Part shown: positions 1-7,388 of the stretch, in pieces
Layout of the letters: every line of letters begins with the position of its first letter
How positions within the stretch are numbered: the first letter of the stretch is position 1
Source of the DNA: Rheinheimera sp.
GTDB lineage: Bacteria; Pseudomonadota; Gammaproteobacteria; Enterobacterales; Alteromonadaceae
Assembly (NCBI RefSeq): GCF_020217005.1
Contig: NZ_JAIWOI010000255.1
Span: 1 to 10,000 of the forward strand
DNA length: 10,000 bases
Reading direction: 5' to 3'
Notes under the pieces: model-generated
Told to the model about the DNA's origin: nothing
The model's input: only the letters and a program-made list of their open reading frames with translations
The model's database searches: none
Translations under genes and position numbers: made by a program

Positions 1-6
1 GTCAAC

Positions 7-67
7 AAAGCTGCAGCTTTAAGGACGAAGGCTAATGGTTTGACCAGCAGGAAAAGGCTTAGCCTTT
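7..67. repeat. Two short perfect palindromes upstream of acpP
   Basis: Positions 7-20 read AAAGCTGCAGCTTT, a perfect 14-base palindrome. Positions 53-67 read AAAGGCTTAGCCTTT, a perfect palindrome around a central T. Neither is followed by a T-run, so neither looks like a classical terminator. The second lies just upstream of the candidate acpP promoter and could be an operator or a small mRNA hairpin, but short palindromes also arise by chance. No gene is visible in positions 1-156, and the expected upstream neighbour fabG must end before the window. Confidence 0.35.
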
Positions 68-69
68 AC

Positions 70-98
70 TTGCAACAAACCGGGCTTACGCATAAACT
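70..98 (+). promoter_or_regulatory. Candidate sigma-70-type promoter for acpP
   Basis: TTGCAA at 70-75 (4 of 6 to the -35 consensus) is followed after 17 bases by TAAACT at 93-98 (4 of 6 to the -10 consensus). This would start transcription near position 105, giving a leader of about 50 bases before acpP. acpP commonly has its own strong promoter in gammaproteobacteria. Other weak pairings exist (TTGACC at 40-45), so the assignment is tentative. Confidence 0.3.
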
Positions 99-156
99 AG
101 CCGCCACACAAAATTGCACCAATTGTTGCGATTTACATGAGAAAAAGGAAGAAAAG

Positions 157-393
157 ATGAGCAACATCGAAGAACGCGTAAAGAAAATTATCATCGAGCA
201 GTTAGGCGTTAAAGAAGAAGAAGTGAAGCACGAATCTTCTTTCGTTGACGATTTAGGCGCTGACTCTCTGGATACAGTAGAATTAGTTATGGCTTTGGAA
301 GAAGAATTCGACACAGAGATCCCAGACGAAGAAGCTGAAAAAATTACAACGGTACAGTCTGCTATCGACTATATCAAAGCCCACGCTGAGTAA
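157..393 (+). CDS. acpP: Acyl carrier protein
   Basis: Small acidic carrier protein of type II fatty acid synthesis in the cytoplasm. It carries growing acyl chains as thioesters on a 4'-phosphopantetheine arm. The 78-residue product has the family's usual length and the signature [10 protein letters not shown], with Ser37 (counting Met) as the prosthetic-group attachment site. The sequence is rich in Glu and Asp, as in other ACPs, including the recognition helix that follows the DSL motif. An in-frame ATG exists upstream, but the start at 157 gives the conserved N-terminus MSNIEERV and has a Shine-Dalgarno AAGGAAG at 145-151, five bases upstream. fabF follows after a hairpin terminator, which fits higher expression of ACP than of its partner enzymes. 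The identification is essentially certain. Confidence 0.98.
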   Translation: MSNIEERVKKIIIEQLGVKEEEVKHESSFVDDLGADSLDTVELVMALEEEFDTEIPDEEAEKITTVQSAIDYIKAHAE

Positions 394-405
394 GCGTTGA
401 GCTGA

Positions 406-436
406 CAAAACGGGTAGCCTCTGCTACCCGTTTTTG
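406..436 (+). terminator. Rho-independent terminator/attenuator between acpP and fabF
   Basis: A 12-bp perfect stem pairs 407-418 with 423-434. Its GC core is CGGGTAGC/GCTACCCG, and the 4-base loop is CTCT at 419-422. The run of T that forms the end of the 3' arm continues to 435, and A-residues on the 5' side make it partly bidirectional. It starts 13 bases after the acpP stop. Because fabF follows within 80 bases without an obvious strong promoter of its own, it probably works as a partial terminator that lowers fabF relative to acpP (inference). Confidence 0.9.
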
Positions 437-503
437 TTTCTGAAGCTGTCTGCTACGAAGTTAAAGCAGAAGCAGATCAGCAATAAAGAATAAATTAGAC
501 TGC

Positions 504-508
504 GGAGG
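504..508 (+). promoter_or_regulatory. Shine-Dalgarno GGAGG fixing the GTG start of fabF
   Basis: A full GGAGG lies five bases before the GTG at 514. It supports GTG as the start codon and restores the conserved N-terminus ([12 protein letters not shown]). Confidence 0.85.
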
Positions 509-513
509 ATTCT

Positions 514-1752
514 GTGGCAAAACGTCGAGTGGTTGTGACGGGCTTAGGTATGCTAACGCCCCTGGGGAACGATGTATCGTCGACCTGGCAGGCTTTATTA
601 CAAGGTCAAAGTGGAATAGCGCTGTTTGATCATATTGATCCAGAGGCTTACACCACCAAATTTGCTGGTTTAGTCAAAAATTTTGACGTCGAACAGTTTT
701 TCCCGGCCAAAGAAGCCAAAAAAATGGATTTATTTATCCAGTACGGTGTCGCTGCCGGTGTGCAGGCTTTTCGGGATTCCGGATTGGAAATTAACGAAGA
801 AAACGCCGAACGTATTGGTGTTGCTGTAGGTTCAGGTATTGGTGGTTTAGGTTTAATCGAAGAAAACCACACCAAATTATTAAACAGCGGCCCACGTCGT
901 TTATCGCCGTTTTTTGTGCCTTCTACCATTATCAACATGATTTCTGGTCATTTATCTATCATGTTAGGTTTGCAAGGGCCAAATATCAGCATAGTGACTG
1001 CTTGTACTACAGGTGTGCACAACATTGGTCAGGCCGCTCGTATGATTGCTTACGGTGATGCAGACGCCATGATTGCCGGTGGTGCAGAAAAAGCTTCTAC
1101 TACTTTAGGTATGGGTGGTTTTGGTGCTGCCCGTGCTTTATCTACCCGCAACGATGCGCCACAACAGGCCAGTCGTCCATGGGATAAAGACCGTGACGGT
1201 TTTGTATTAGGCGATGGGGCTGGTGTTGTGGTACTGGAAGAGTACGAACACGCTAAAGCCCGTGGCGCAAAAATCTATGCTGAACTGGTCGGTTTTGGTA
1301 TGAGTGGCGACGCCTACCATATGACGTCACCTCCGGAAAACGGTCGTGGTGCAGCTTTGGCGATGAAAAACGCCTTACGTGATGCCGGTGTAAACGCCGA
1401 TCAGGTGCAGTACATCAATGCCCACGGCACTTCGACACCTGCAGGTGATATAGCTGAAACTATGGCGATTAAATCTATTTTTGGTGCCAAACCAGAAGGT
1501 TTAATGGTCAGTTCCAGTAAGTCGATGATGGGACATTTATTAGGTGCTGCAGGTTCAGTTGAATCTATCATCACTATTTTGTCACTGATCGACCAGAAAG
1601 TATCTCCAACCATCAACCTGGATAATCCGGACGAGGGGTGTGACTTAGACTATGTACCACACACGGCCCGAGACGCCAAAATGGAATATGCTTTATGTAA
1701 TTCCTTTGGTTTTGGTGGTACTAACGGTTCTATTCTGTTTAAGAAAATCTAA
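514..1752 (+). CDS. fabF: Beta-ketoacyl-ACP synthase II
   Basis: Condensing enzyme (KAS II) that extends acyl-ACP by two carbons using malonyl-ACP, releasing CO2. In E. coli it also tunes unsaturated chain length with temperature. The 412-residue product has the full thiolase fold of the family. The nucleophile is Cys164 in VTACTTG, the catalytic histidines are His304 ([11 protein letters not shown]) and His341 ([10 protein letters not shown]), and the conserved lysine is Lys336 (SSSKS). The glycine-rich C-terminal motif NSFGFGGTN is at about 396-404. The GTG start is supported by GGAGG at 504-508. It lies 120 bases downstream of acpP, with a terminator between, and has its own strong terminator immediately after the stop. 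In E. coli pabC follows directly, but here two exported-protein genes intervene. Confidence 0.97.
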   Translation: MAKRRVVVTGLGMLTPLGNDVSSTWQALLQGQSGIALFDHIDPEAYTTKFAGLVKNFDVEQFFPAKEAKKMDLFIQYGVAAGVQAFRDSGLEINEENAERIGVAVGSGIGGLGLIEENHTKLLNSGPRRLSPFFVPSTIINMISGHLSIMLGLQGPNISIVTACTTGVHNIGQAARMIAYGDADAMIAGGAEKASTTLGMGGFGAARALSTRNDAPQQASRPWDKDRDGFVLGDGAGVVVLEEYEHAKARGAKIYAELVGFGMSGDAYHMTSPPENGRGAALAMKNALRDAGVNADQVQYINAHGTSTPAGDIAETMAIKSIFGAKPEGLMVSSSKSMMGHLLGAAGSVESIITILSLIDQKVSPTINLDNPDEGCDLDYVPHTARDAKMEYALCNSFGFGGTNGSILFKKI

Positions 1753-1761
1753 AGCCTGAAG

Positions 1762-1799
1762 AAAGGGTCGGAGCCATGCTCTGACCCTTTGATTTTTCT
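1762..1799 (+). terminator. Rho-independent terminator after fabF
   Basis: A 13-bp stem pairs 1762-1774 with 1778-1790 (one G-T wobble) around a 3-base CAT loop, followed by GATTTTTC. It starts 10 bases after the fabF stop. This is a strong boundary that separates the fatty-acid genes from the metallopeptidase unit. Confidence 0.93.
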
Positions 1800-1818
1800 A
1801 TCTTATTTTTCCCGCTTA

Positions 1819-1848
1819 TTGTCGTAATTCCAGCCGAAGTCTGATATT
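1819..1848 (+). promoter_or_regulatory. Weak candidate promoter for the metallopeptidase unit
   Basis: TTGTCG at 1819-1824 and GATATT at 1843-1848 each match 4 of 6 consensus bases, at 18-base spacing. A promoter is expected between the fabF terminator and the next gene at 1907, but the match is poor and other AT-rich choices exist in 1840-1890. Confidence 0.22.
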
Positions 1849-1906
1849 AAAAGTAAATACTGGGGAAATTACTCCATTTCTTTTAATTAACAGAAGCAGC
1901 AAAATA

Positions 1907-4324
1907 ATGTCCTATAAAAAAAGTTGCGTAGCTTTGGCCTTGATGCTGTGTGCTCAAGCGTCTCTTGCCGATCCTATTGCTCAAACCAAAGGCAAATTCG
2001 AAGATAAATTCCGTCAATTGGACGAGTCCTTACCCACGCCTAATATTTACCGCAATGCAGCGGGCGAGCCGGGTCAGCAGTACTGGCAACAACAGGTGGA
2101 TTACAAAATTAAAGCCAGTCTGGATGAAGAAAAACGTCGTTTATCCGGTAGCCAGACTATCCACTACAAAAACAACTCGCCTTATACCCTGAAGTATCTT
2201 TGGCTGCAGTTGGACCAGAATATCTTTAAACCGGATTCAATGGCGGAAGTCACCAGCACCTTTGGTGGTGGCTCCAGCCCAAACAATGAGATGCCAGCGA
2301 AAATTAGCCTCGACGAGTTACGTAATCTGCAATTTTTAGCGGATCACGAATTAGGCTATCAACTGGACAATATTAAGCTTGCCGACGGTACAAAGCTGAA
2401 GTTTGTAGTGGTTGGCACTCAGATGCGGATTGATTTACCAAAACCGCTTAAGCCCGCTGAGTCTTTGCAGTTCTCCATGGATTTTGCCTTTAATATCGTC
2501 GAAGAAGACGCTGTCTCGGCCCGTTCTGGTTTTGAACATTTCCCAGACGATAAACGCAAAGGTGGCAATGATATCTTCTTGTTTGCGCAGTGGTTCCCGC
2601 GTTTAGTCGCCTACACAGATTATGAAGCCTGGACCAATAAAGAGTTTTTAGGCTCAGGTGAATTCACGCTGGAGTTTGGTGACTATGAGGTCGAGATGAC
2701 GGTGCCTGCCGATCATATTGTCTCTTCAACAGGTGATTTAACCAACGCCTCAGAAGTGCTGACCAAAGAGCAGCAGCAACGTCTGGAAAAAGCCAAAACA
2801 GCAAAACGCCCTGTGTTTATTGTGACTGAACAAGAAGCGCTGGAAAACGAAAAAGACGACACGGATGAGCGCAAAACCTGGCGATTCAAAGCCAACAACG
2901 TACGGGATTTTGCCTGGGCTTCTTCACGTAAATTTATTTGGGATGCCAAAGGCTATCAGCAAGGTGGCGCCGATCAGCCTTTTGTGATGGCCATGTCCTT
3001 TTATCCAAAAGAGGGCGGCGATTTATGGAAAAAATACTCCACAGAATCCGTAGTGCACACCCTGGAAGTCTATTCGCGTTTCTCTTTTGATTATCCCTAT
3101 TCAGTTGCTCAATCGGTGAATGGTCCTGTAGGTGGCATGGAATATCCGATGATTACCTTTAACGGCCCGCGTACTGAGTTGCAAAAAGATGGCAGCCGCA
3201 CCTACTCGCAGGCCGAGAAACGCTTTTTGATTGGCGTGGTGATCCATGAAGTAGGGCATATTTATTTCCCTATGGTGGTCAACTCTGACGAGCGGCAATG
3301 GACCTGGATGGACGAAGGGTTAAACAGCTTTTTAGATGGTATAGCGGGTCGTGAGTGGGATCCGCAAATTCCATGGGGGGTTGAAGCCCGGGATATCACT
3401 GATTATATGAAAGGTGATCAGCAGGAACCCATTATGACGCAATCGGACAGTGTGACGCGCTTAGGTCCGAATGCCTATACCAAACCTGCGGTAGCGCTGA
3501 ATATTCTGCGCGATGTGATATTGGGGCGTGAGCTGTTTGATTTTGCGTTTAAAGAATACGCCACCCGCTGGAAGTTTAAACGTCCAACGCCATCAGACTT
3601 CTTCCGCACTATGGAAGAAGCCAGTGGTGTTGATTTGGATTGGTTCTGGCGCGGTTGGTTTTACAGCACAGACCATGTCGATATCTCTTTAGATAAAGTC
3701 TACAAACTGCAATTAGACACCAAAGATCCGGACATCGACTTTGAGCGCAGACGCAAAGAAGAGCAAGACAAACCTATGCCAATTTTTGTTGAACTGAATG
3801 AAGCCGAAGGCAAAACCACCTGGGTGGAGCGTAATAAAGACGTCACTGATTTTTATGATGAAAATGACAGGTTTACTGTCACCAATAAGGAGCGTAACAG
3901 CTACCAGCAATTTCTCGCTGATCTGGAACACTGGGAGCGTCAGGTATTTGAGCGTGCTATAGAAGAAAACAAAAACTACTATGTGCTGAATTTCAGTAAT
4001 TTAGGTGGTTTGGTGATGCCGATTTTACTGCAGCTGACTTTTGAAGATGACAGTGTGCAGGAGATGTATATTCCGGCTGAGATTTGGCGTAAAACTCCTG
4101 ATGCGGTCAGTAAGCTGATAGTGACAGATAAAACTCTAAAACAGGTGGTGGTGGATCCCAAATGGTTAACAGCCGATGTAGATGTGGAAAACAACCATTA
4201 TCCACGTCAGATCATTCCATCCCGTATTGAAGCCTTTAAACGGGAAAAGAGTAAAGATTTGGTCGAGCGCGATATTATGCAAGACAGTAAAACCAAACTT
4301 AAAGAGCCCAAAGCTAAGGATTAA
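1907..4324 (+). CDS. Secreted M1-family zinc metallopeptidase
   Basis: Predicted exported zinc aminopeptidase-like protein of 805 residues. A Sec signal peptide covers residues 1-21 (KK at 4-5, hydrophobic core 8-16, cleavage ASLA|DP). The M1-type N-terminal beta domain occupies roughly 60-340 and contains a charged insert at about 284-325. The substrate-binding motif is GGMEYP at 409-414, corresponding to GAMEN of classical M1 enzymes. The zinc site is HEVGH at 447-451 with Glu470 exactly 18 residues later (WMDEG), and Tyr524 (NAYTKPAVAL) fits the catalytic tyrosine. The gluzincin domain ends near 590. A further ~215 residues include a beta-rich part (690-755, ending VDPKWLTADV) and a Lys/Glu-rich tail. 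All catalytic residues are present, so it should be active. The natural substrate is unknown, with periplasmic peptide scavenging or protein processing possible. The Shine-Dalgarno is weak (AGAAG at 1892-1896). A small exported protein follows 8 bases later. Confidence 0.9.
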   Translation: MSYKKSCVALALMLCAQASLADPIAQTKGKFEDKFRQLDESLPTPNIYRNAAGEPGQQYWQQQVDYKIKASLDEEKRRLSGSQTIHYKNNSPYTLKYLWLQLDQNIFKPDSMAEVTSTFGGGSSPNNEMPAKISLDELRNLQFLADHELGYQLDNIKLADGTKLKFVVVGTQMRIDLPKPLKPAESLQFSMDFAFNIVEEDAVSARSGFEHFPDDKRKGGNDIFLFAQWFPRLVAYTDYEAWTNKEFLGSGEFTLEFGDYEVEMTVPADHIVSSTGDLTNASEVLTKEQQQRLEKAKTAKRPVFIVTEQEALENEKDDTDERKTWRFKANNVRDFAWASSRKFIWDAKGYQQGGADQPFVMAMSFYPKEGGDLWKKYSTESVVHTLEVYSRFSFDYPYSVAQSVNGPVGGMEYPMITFNGPRTELQKDGSRTYSQAEKRFLIGVVIHEVGHIYFPMVVNSDERQWTWMDEGLNSFLDGIAGREWDPQIPWGVEARDITDYMKGDQQEPIMTQSDSVTRLGPNAYTKPAVALNILRDVILGRELFDFAFKEYATRWKFKRPTPSDFFRTMEEASGVDLDWFWRGWFYSTDHVDISLDKVYKLQLDTKDPDIDFERRRKEEQDKPMPIFVELNEAEGKTTWVERNKDVTDFYDENDRFTVTNKERNSYQQFLADLEHWERQVFERAIEENKNYYVLNFSNLGGLVMPILLQLTFEDDSVQEMYIPAEIWRKTPDAVSKLIVTDKTLKQVVVDPKWLTADVDVENNHYPRQIIPSRIEAFKREKSKDLVERDIMQDSKTKLKEPKAKD

Positions 4325-4332
4325 CACCAAAG

Positions 4333-4818
4333 ATGCGTTTGATACTTTTAGTGTTATGCTGCCTGAGCCTGCAGTTGTCCGCTCATGAGATGAAGTCGGC
4401 CATTACCAAAGTGCTGTTTAATCAGCGCACTGGCAACATTGAAGTCATGCACAGATTTTATCTGCATGACGCCGAACATGCAGTGAAAAAGCTGCTGGAT
4501 AAGTCGGCTGATTTAATTGCCAAACAGTCCACCCGTGACAGTTTTGCCTTGTATGTATCCAGCCATTTTCAGCTGAAATCTGATGGGCAGGATCTGAAAC
4601 TGAGTCTGGTCGGTAACGAACTGGATGGCCGCTTTTTCTGGGTGTATCAGGAAGTAGCCATACCGCACCAATTAACTCAGCTTCAGTTGCGCCACAATTC
4701 ATTACAGAGCTTATGGCCCGAGCAGGTGAATGTGGTCAATATCGAAGGGCGCGGCAAAGTCAAAACCCTCAAATTTACTCCACAACAGCAATGGCAGCAG
4801 GTGCAATTGAGTAACTAA
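4333..4818 (+). CDS. Small exported protein, DUF6702-like
   Basis: A 161-residue protein of unknown function. An N-terminal signal peptide (residues 1-17, hydrophobic core LILLVLCCLSLQL, cleavage LSA|HE) indicates export. After cleavage the mature protein begins HEMKSAITKVLFNQRTGNIE and continues MHRFYLHDAEHAV. This beta-strand/acidic-helix pattern with an early histidine recalls the DUF6702 family, which I recognise by pattern only. No catalytic motif or lipobox is evident: the cysteines at 9-10 lie inside the hydrophobic core, not in a lipoprotein consensus. It begins 8 bases after the metallopeptidase stop without a well-spaced Shine-Dalgarno (AAGGA at 4316-4320 is 12 bases away), so translation is probably coupled to that gene. 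It is likely a periplasmic partner of the peptidase (inference). Confidence 0.82.
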   Translation: MRLILLVLCCLSLQLSAHEMKSAITKVLFNQRTGNIEVMHRFYLHDAEHAVKKLLDKSADLIAKQSTRDSFALYVSSHFQLKSDGQDLKLSLVGNELDGRFFWVYQEVAIPHQLTQLQLRHNSLQSLWPEQVNVVNIEGRGKVKTLKFTPQQQWQQVQLSN

Positions 4819-4830
4819 CTGCTGAAATTT

Positions 4831-4880
4831 GGGGCAGATCATTAGGTGAGCGGTTAACAATGTGATCTGATCCCATTTTT
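4831..4880 (+). terminator. Probable terminator after the metallopeptidase pair
   Basis: CAGATCA at 4835-4841 pairs perfectly with TGATCTG at 4863-4869. The stem is extended by GGG pairing with CCC at 4872-4874 across a 2-base bulge, and ATTTTT follows at 4875-4880. The loop of about 21 bases is long, so efficiency is uncertain. The position 12 bases after the stop of the small exported protein supports the call. Confidence 0.5.
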
Positions 4881-4883
4881 AAA
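4854..4883 (+). promoter_or_regulatory. Candidate promoter for the pabC-mltG-tmk-holB operon
   Basis: TTAACA at 4854-4859 (5 of 6 to the -35 consensus) is followed after 18 bases by TTTAAA at 4878-4883 (4 of 6 to the -10 consensus), giving a start near 4890. It overlaps the 3' half of the preceding terminator-like stem. A second option is TTGATT at 4888-4893 with CTGAAT at 4911-4916. Some promoter is expected here because the upstream unit appears to be terminated, but neither match is strong. Confidence 0.3.
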
Positions 4884-4892
4884 GTTTTTGAT

Positions 4893-4920
4893 TTCAGGCA
4901 TACTTTCGGCCTGAATTTTT
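4893..4920 (+). terminator. Second terminator-like hairpin just before pabC
   Basis: TCAGGC at 4894-4899 pairs with GCCTGA at 4909-4914 around a 9-base loop (one more T-A pair at 4893/4915), and a T-run covers 4916-4920. It sits only 23 bases before the pabC start. It could be a second terminator for the upstream unit or an attenuator in the pabC leader. Confidence 0.5.
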
Positions 4921-4942
4921 CAAATGGTTTGGACTGGCATTG

Positions 4943-5707
4943 ATGCTTTATTTGCAAGTACCGAATAGCACAGATCGCAGCTTTCAGTATGGCGACGGGC
5001 TTTTTACCACAATAAAGGTAAAGGACGGCAAGGCTATGCTATGGGATTTGCATTTACAGCGTTTAGTCGAAGGGGCTAAACGCTTACTGATCCACTCATT
5101 TGATGTTGACGAGCTCACTTCACAAGTGCAGCAGGCAATTTCTGCACCTGAGCAGGTCGTTAAAGTGCTCATAAGTCGTGGTCAGAGTGGGCGCGGTTAT
5201 AGCCCGCAGGGTATCGAATCGCCTTGTTGTTATATCAGCACAGCAGCTTTACCCGACTATAGCGGCTGGCAGACTCAGGGCATCAGGCTTGGGATAGCAG
5301 ATTTTAAGCTGGCGCAGCAACCAGCGCTGGCTGGGCTGAAGCATAACAACAGGCTTGAACAGGTACTTATAAAAGCCGAGTTGATTAAAACGGATGTTGA
5401 TGAGCTGGTTGTACTGGACCAGAGTGGTGCTGTCATCGAAGTATCGGCCGCTAACCTGATGTTTAGTAAAGATGGTATATGGTTTACTCCCTATCTGGAC
5501 CAAGCAGGTGTTTCCGGTGTGATGCGTCAACATATACTGGATCAACGATCGGTCAGCGAAGGTAAGTTCTACCTCAATGATTTGCAGCAAGCCGAAGCCA
5601 TATTGATTTGTAATGCTCTGATGGGCGTGGTGCCGGTAAAGCAATTTGCCGGGCAAACTAAGAATATTGAACTGGTGCGTCAGTTTGTCAGCGGAGTTGA
5701 GCTTTGA
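4943..5707 (+). CDS. pabC: 4-amino-4-deoxychorismate lyase
   Basis: PLP-dependent fold-type IV enzyme that removes pyruvate from 4-amino-4-deoxychorismate to give p-aminobenzoate for folate synthesis. The 254-residue product shows DRSFQYGDGLFTT at 11-23, SRGQSGRGY at 78-86, the Schiff-base lysine Lys133 in GLKHNNRLEQVL, the cofactor-region motif VIEVSAANL with Glu166, and a C-terminal CNALMGVVPV close to that of E. coli PabC. I chose ATG 4943. A TTG sits immediately before it (4940) and would add one residue. The Shine-Dalgarno is weak (GGA at 4931-4933). It is the first gene of a compact operon, and its stop overlaps the mltG start. The neighbourhood (mltG, tmk) separates it from the related branched-chain and D-amino acid aminotransferases. 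Confidence 0.94.
   Translation: MLYLQVPNSTDRSFQYGDGLFTTIKVKDGKAMLWDLHLQRLVEGAKRLLIHSFDVDELTSQVQQAISAPEQVVKVLISRGQSGRGYSPQGIESPCCYISTAALPDYSGWQTQGIRLGIADFKLAQQPALAGLKHNNRLEQVLIKAELIKTDVDELVVLDQSGAVIEVSAANLMFSKDGIWFTPYLDQAGVSGVMRQHILDQRSVSEGKFYLNDLQQAEAILICNALMGVVPVKQFAGQTKNIELVRQFVSGVEL
5693..5696 (+). promoter_or_regulatory. Shine-Dalgarno GGAG for the TTG start of mltG
   Basis: GGAG inside the last codons of pabC lies seven bases before TTG 5704. It supports the unusual TTG start that overlaps the pabC stop, since the next in-frame ATG (residue 47) would remove the membrane anchor. Confidence 0.65.
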
Positions 5708-6744
5708 TCCGAACTTTATTTGTAGTGCTATTAATCTCGCTGGTGAGCTTTTTTGGATTAACCAATATCTGGCAACAATACAGCCAAAGCCTCTTACCAT
5801 TGACTGAAACTTATATCGAAATTAAGGCCGGCGATAGTGCCATGAAGCTCTGCCGTCAATGGCAGCAGCGCCGGCTGCTGAGCAATGCACAGTGTCGCTG
5901 GCTGTCTATTTATTTACGTATACATCCTGAACTTTCAAAGTTACATCAAGGCGTCTACAGAGTTCCTGCCGATCAAAAACCTACACGCTTATTGCAGATG
6001 CTGCATTTATTCGCCAGCGGTAAGGTTGCTCAATTTGCTTTTAGCATCAAGGAAGGTGAAACCTTAAGCCAGAGTTTTAAGCGTTTAGCTGAAGCCGAAT
6101 TTTTAAAGCATGATTTGACGGATAAAACTGCATTAATTGAACTGGCAAAATGGCCTGATTCCTGGGGGCCTAAACCAGCTAATGCAGAAGCTCTGTTTTA
6201 TGCAGAAACCTACAATTACACAGCAAACAGCACCAGCACTGAACTGCTAAAACGCGCCAATGATCTGCTGATCCAGAAAGTACAATTGGCTTGGGATAAT
6301 CGCCAGGCAACATTACCGTATAAAACTCCCTATGAGCTTTTGATCATGGCCTCTATTGTAGAAAAAGAGAGTGGTCATGAGCCGGAAAAACCATTGGTGA
6401 GTTCGGTTTTTGTCAATAGGTTAGCCCTTGGCATGAAACTGCAAACAGATCCGACAGTGATTTATGGTTTAGGTGACGATTTTAACGGAGACATCACCAG
6501 AGCCGATCTAAAAAATCCGCATCCGTACAATACTTATCAACATTTTGGTTTGCCACCAGGTCCTATAGCGGCGCCAAGTGGTAGCTCTATTGTGGCAGCG
6601 GCACAGCCAGCTCAAAGTGACTGGCTATACTTTGTTTCAAAAGGGGATGGCACCCATCAGTTTTCCCGTACTTTGGCAGAGCACAATGCCGCAGTGCAGC
6701 AGTATATTTTTGGCAAAAAAGCTTTGGAAAAGAAAAAACAATGA
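5704..6744 (+). CDS. mltG: Endolytic murein transglycosylase MltG
   Basis: Inner-membrane lytic transglycosylase (YceG family) that cuts nascent peptidoglycan strands and is thought to act as a terminase of glycan polymerisation. The 346-residue product has a single N-terminal membrane anchor (residues 4-20, uncleaved), a LysM-like part at about 35-110 ([16 protein letters not shown]), then the catalytic YceG domain. The key motifs are IKEGET at 115-120, YAETYNY at 166-172, and ASIVEKES with the catalytic glutamate Glu220. After these come [12 protein letters not shown] at 246-257, NPHPYNTY at 271-278 and the [11 protein letters not shown] segment at 282-292. The start codon is TTG, overlapping the pabC stop by 4 bases (TTGA), with GGAG at 5693-5696. 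The end overlaps tmk by ATGA, indicating translational coupling. Length and motifs match the family. Confidence 0.95.
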   Translation: MIRTLFVVLLISLVSFFGLTNIWQQYSQSLLPLTETYIEIKAGDSAMKLCRQWQQRRLLSNAQCRWLSIYLRIHPELSKLHQGVYRVPADQKPTRLLQMLHLFASGKVAQFAFSIKEGETLSQSFKRLAEAEFLKHDLTDKTALIELAKWPDSWGPKPANAEALFYAETYNYTANSTSTELLKRANDLLIQKVQLAWDNRQATLPYKTPYELLIMASIVEKESGHEPEKPLVSSVFVNRLALGMKLQTDPTVIYGLGDDFNGDITRADLKNPHPYNTYQHFGLPPGPIAAPSGSSIVAAAQPAQSDWLYFVSKGDGTHQFSRTLAEHNAAVQQYIFGKKALEKKKQ

Positions 6745-7388
6745 CAACTCAAGGGCGTTTTATTGTAGTGGAAGGGCTGGAAGGCGCGGGAAAAACCAGT
6801 GCTATCCATACTATCCAGCAATGGCTGAACGAACACCAGATTAAATTTATTAGTACACGAGAACCCGGAGGCACGCCTTTAGCCGAACAAATCCGAGCTA
6901 TTGTGAAGCAAGTTCAGGACGAAATAGTAGCGCCTGAAACTGAATTACTGCTGATGTATGCGTCCCGTGTACAGTTGGTAAAAACCGTGATCCAACCCGC
7001 TTTGCAACAGGGAAGCTGGGTGTTAGGGGATCGCCACGACTTATCCTCAAGAGCCTATCAGGGGGGAGGTCGCCAACTGGATGAAAGCCTGATCAACAGC
7101 ATTCGCCATGCCGTATTAGGGGATTTAACGCCGGATTTGACGTTGTATCTGGATATAGACCCAGCTATCGGCTTACAACGCGCTCAGGCCAGGGGTGAAC
7201 TGGACCGTATTGAGCTGGAACAGCTGGCTTTTTTTCAACGAACCCGGGCAAAATATCTACAAATAGCCGCAACAGAGCCCAATATAGTCACCATAGATGC
7301 CAGTCAGTCGATAGAGCAAGTGCAGCAAGACATTCTGAATGCACTGCAACAGGCCTACCAAAACGGACCTTTACAAAGTTATGTCTGA
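6741..7388 (+). CDS. tmk: Thymidylate kinase
   Basis: Phosphorylates dTMP to dTDP with ATP, an essential step in dTTP supply. The 215-residue product contains the P-loop GLEGAGKT at 12-19, the dTMP-site motif [10 protein letters not shown] at 40-49, the DRH motif at 97-99 followed by [10 protein letters not shown], and the LID segment [12 protein letters not shown] at 147-158. Arginines in the LID, rather than in the P-loop, mark the E. coli-like type II enzyme. The ATG overlaps the mltG stop by 4 bases, with GGAAAAG just upstream as a possible ribosome site. The 3' end overlaps holB by 8 bases, so dTTP synthesis is physically linked to a replisome subunit gene, as in E. coli. Confidence 0.97.
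   Translation: MTTQGRFIVVEGLEGAGKTSAIHTIQQWLNEHQIKFISTREPGGTPLAEQIRAIVKQVQDEIVAPETELLLMYASRVQLVKTVIQPALQQGSWVLGDRHDLSSRAYQGGGRQLDESLINSIRHAVLGDLTPDLTLYLDIDPAIGLQRAQARGELDRIELEQLAFFQRTRAKYLQIAATEPNIVTIDASQSIEQVQQDILNALQQAYQNGPLQSYV

Noticed and set aside
40..156. Extended acyl carrier protein starting at the upstream in-frame start codon
   Set aside because: The extra 39 residues have no family counterpart. The ATG at 157 gives the conserved ACP N-terminus and has its own well-placed Shine-Dalgarno sequence.
4861..4876. TGTGATCTGATCCCAT as a CRP site
   Set aside because: The left half-site TGTGA is good, but the right half lacks the TCACA pattern.
5249..5800. 183-codon open frame on the minus strand across pabC
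   Set aside because: It lies antisense to a clearly conserved pabC and the start of mltG, and its translation resembles no known protein. It is a shadow of the coding frame.
7339..7380. Earlier ATG for holB
   Set aside because: It would add 14 residues with no family match and overlap tmk by 50 bases. The N-terminus MSDLPWL at 7381 matches the HolB family.
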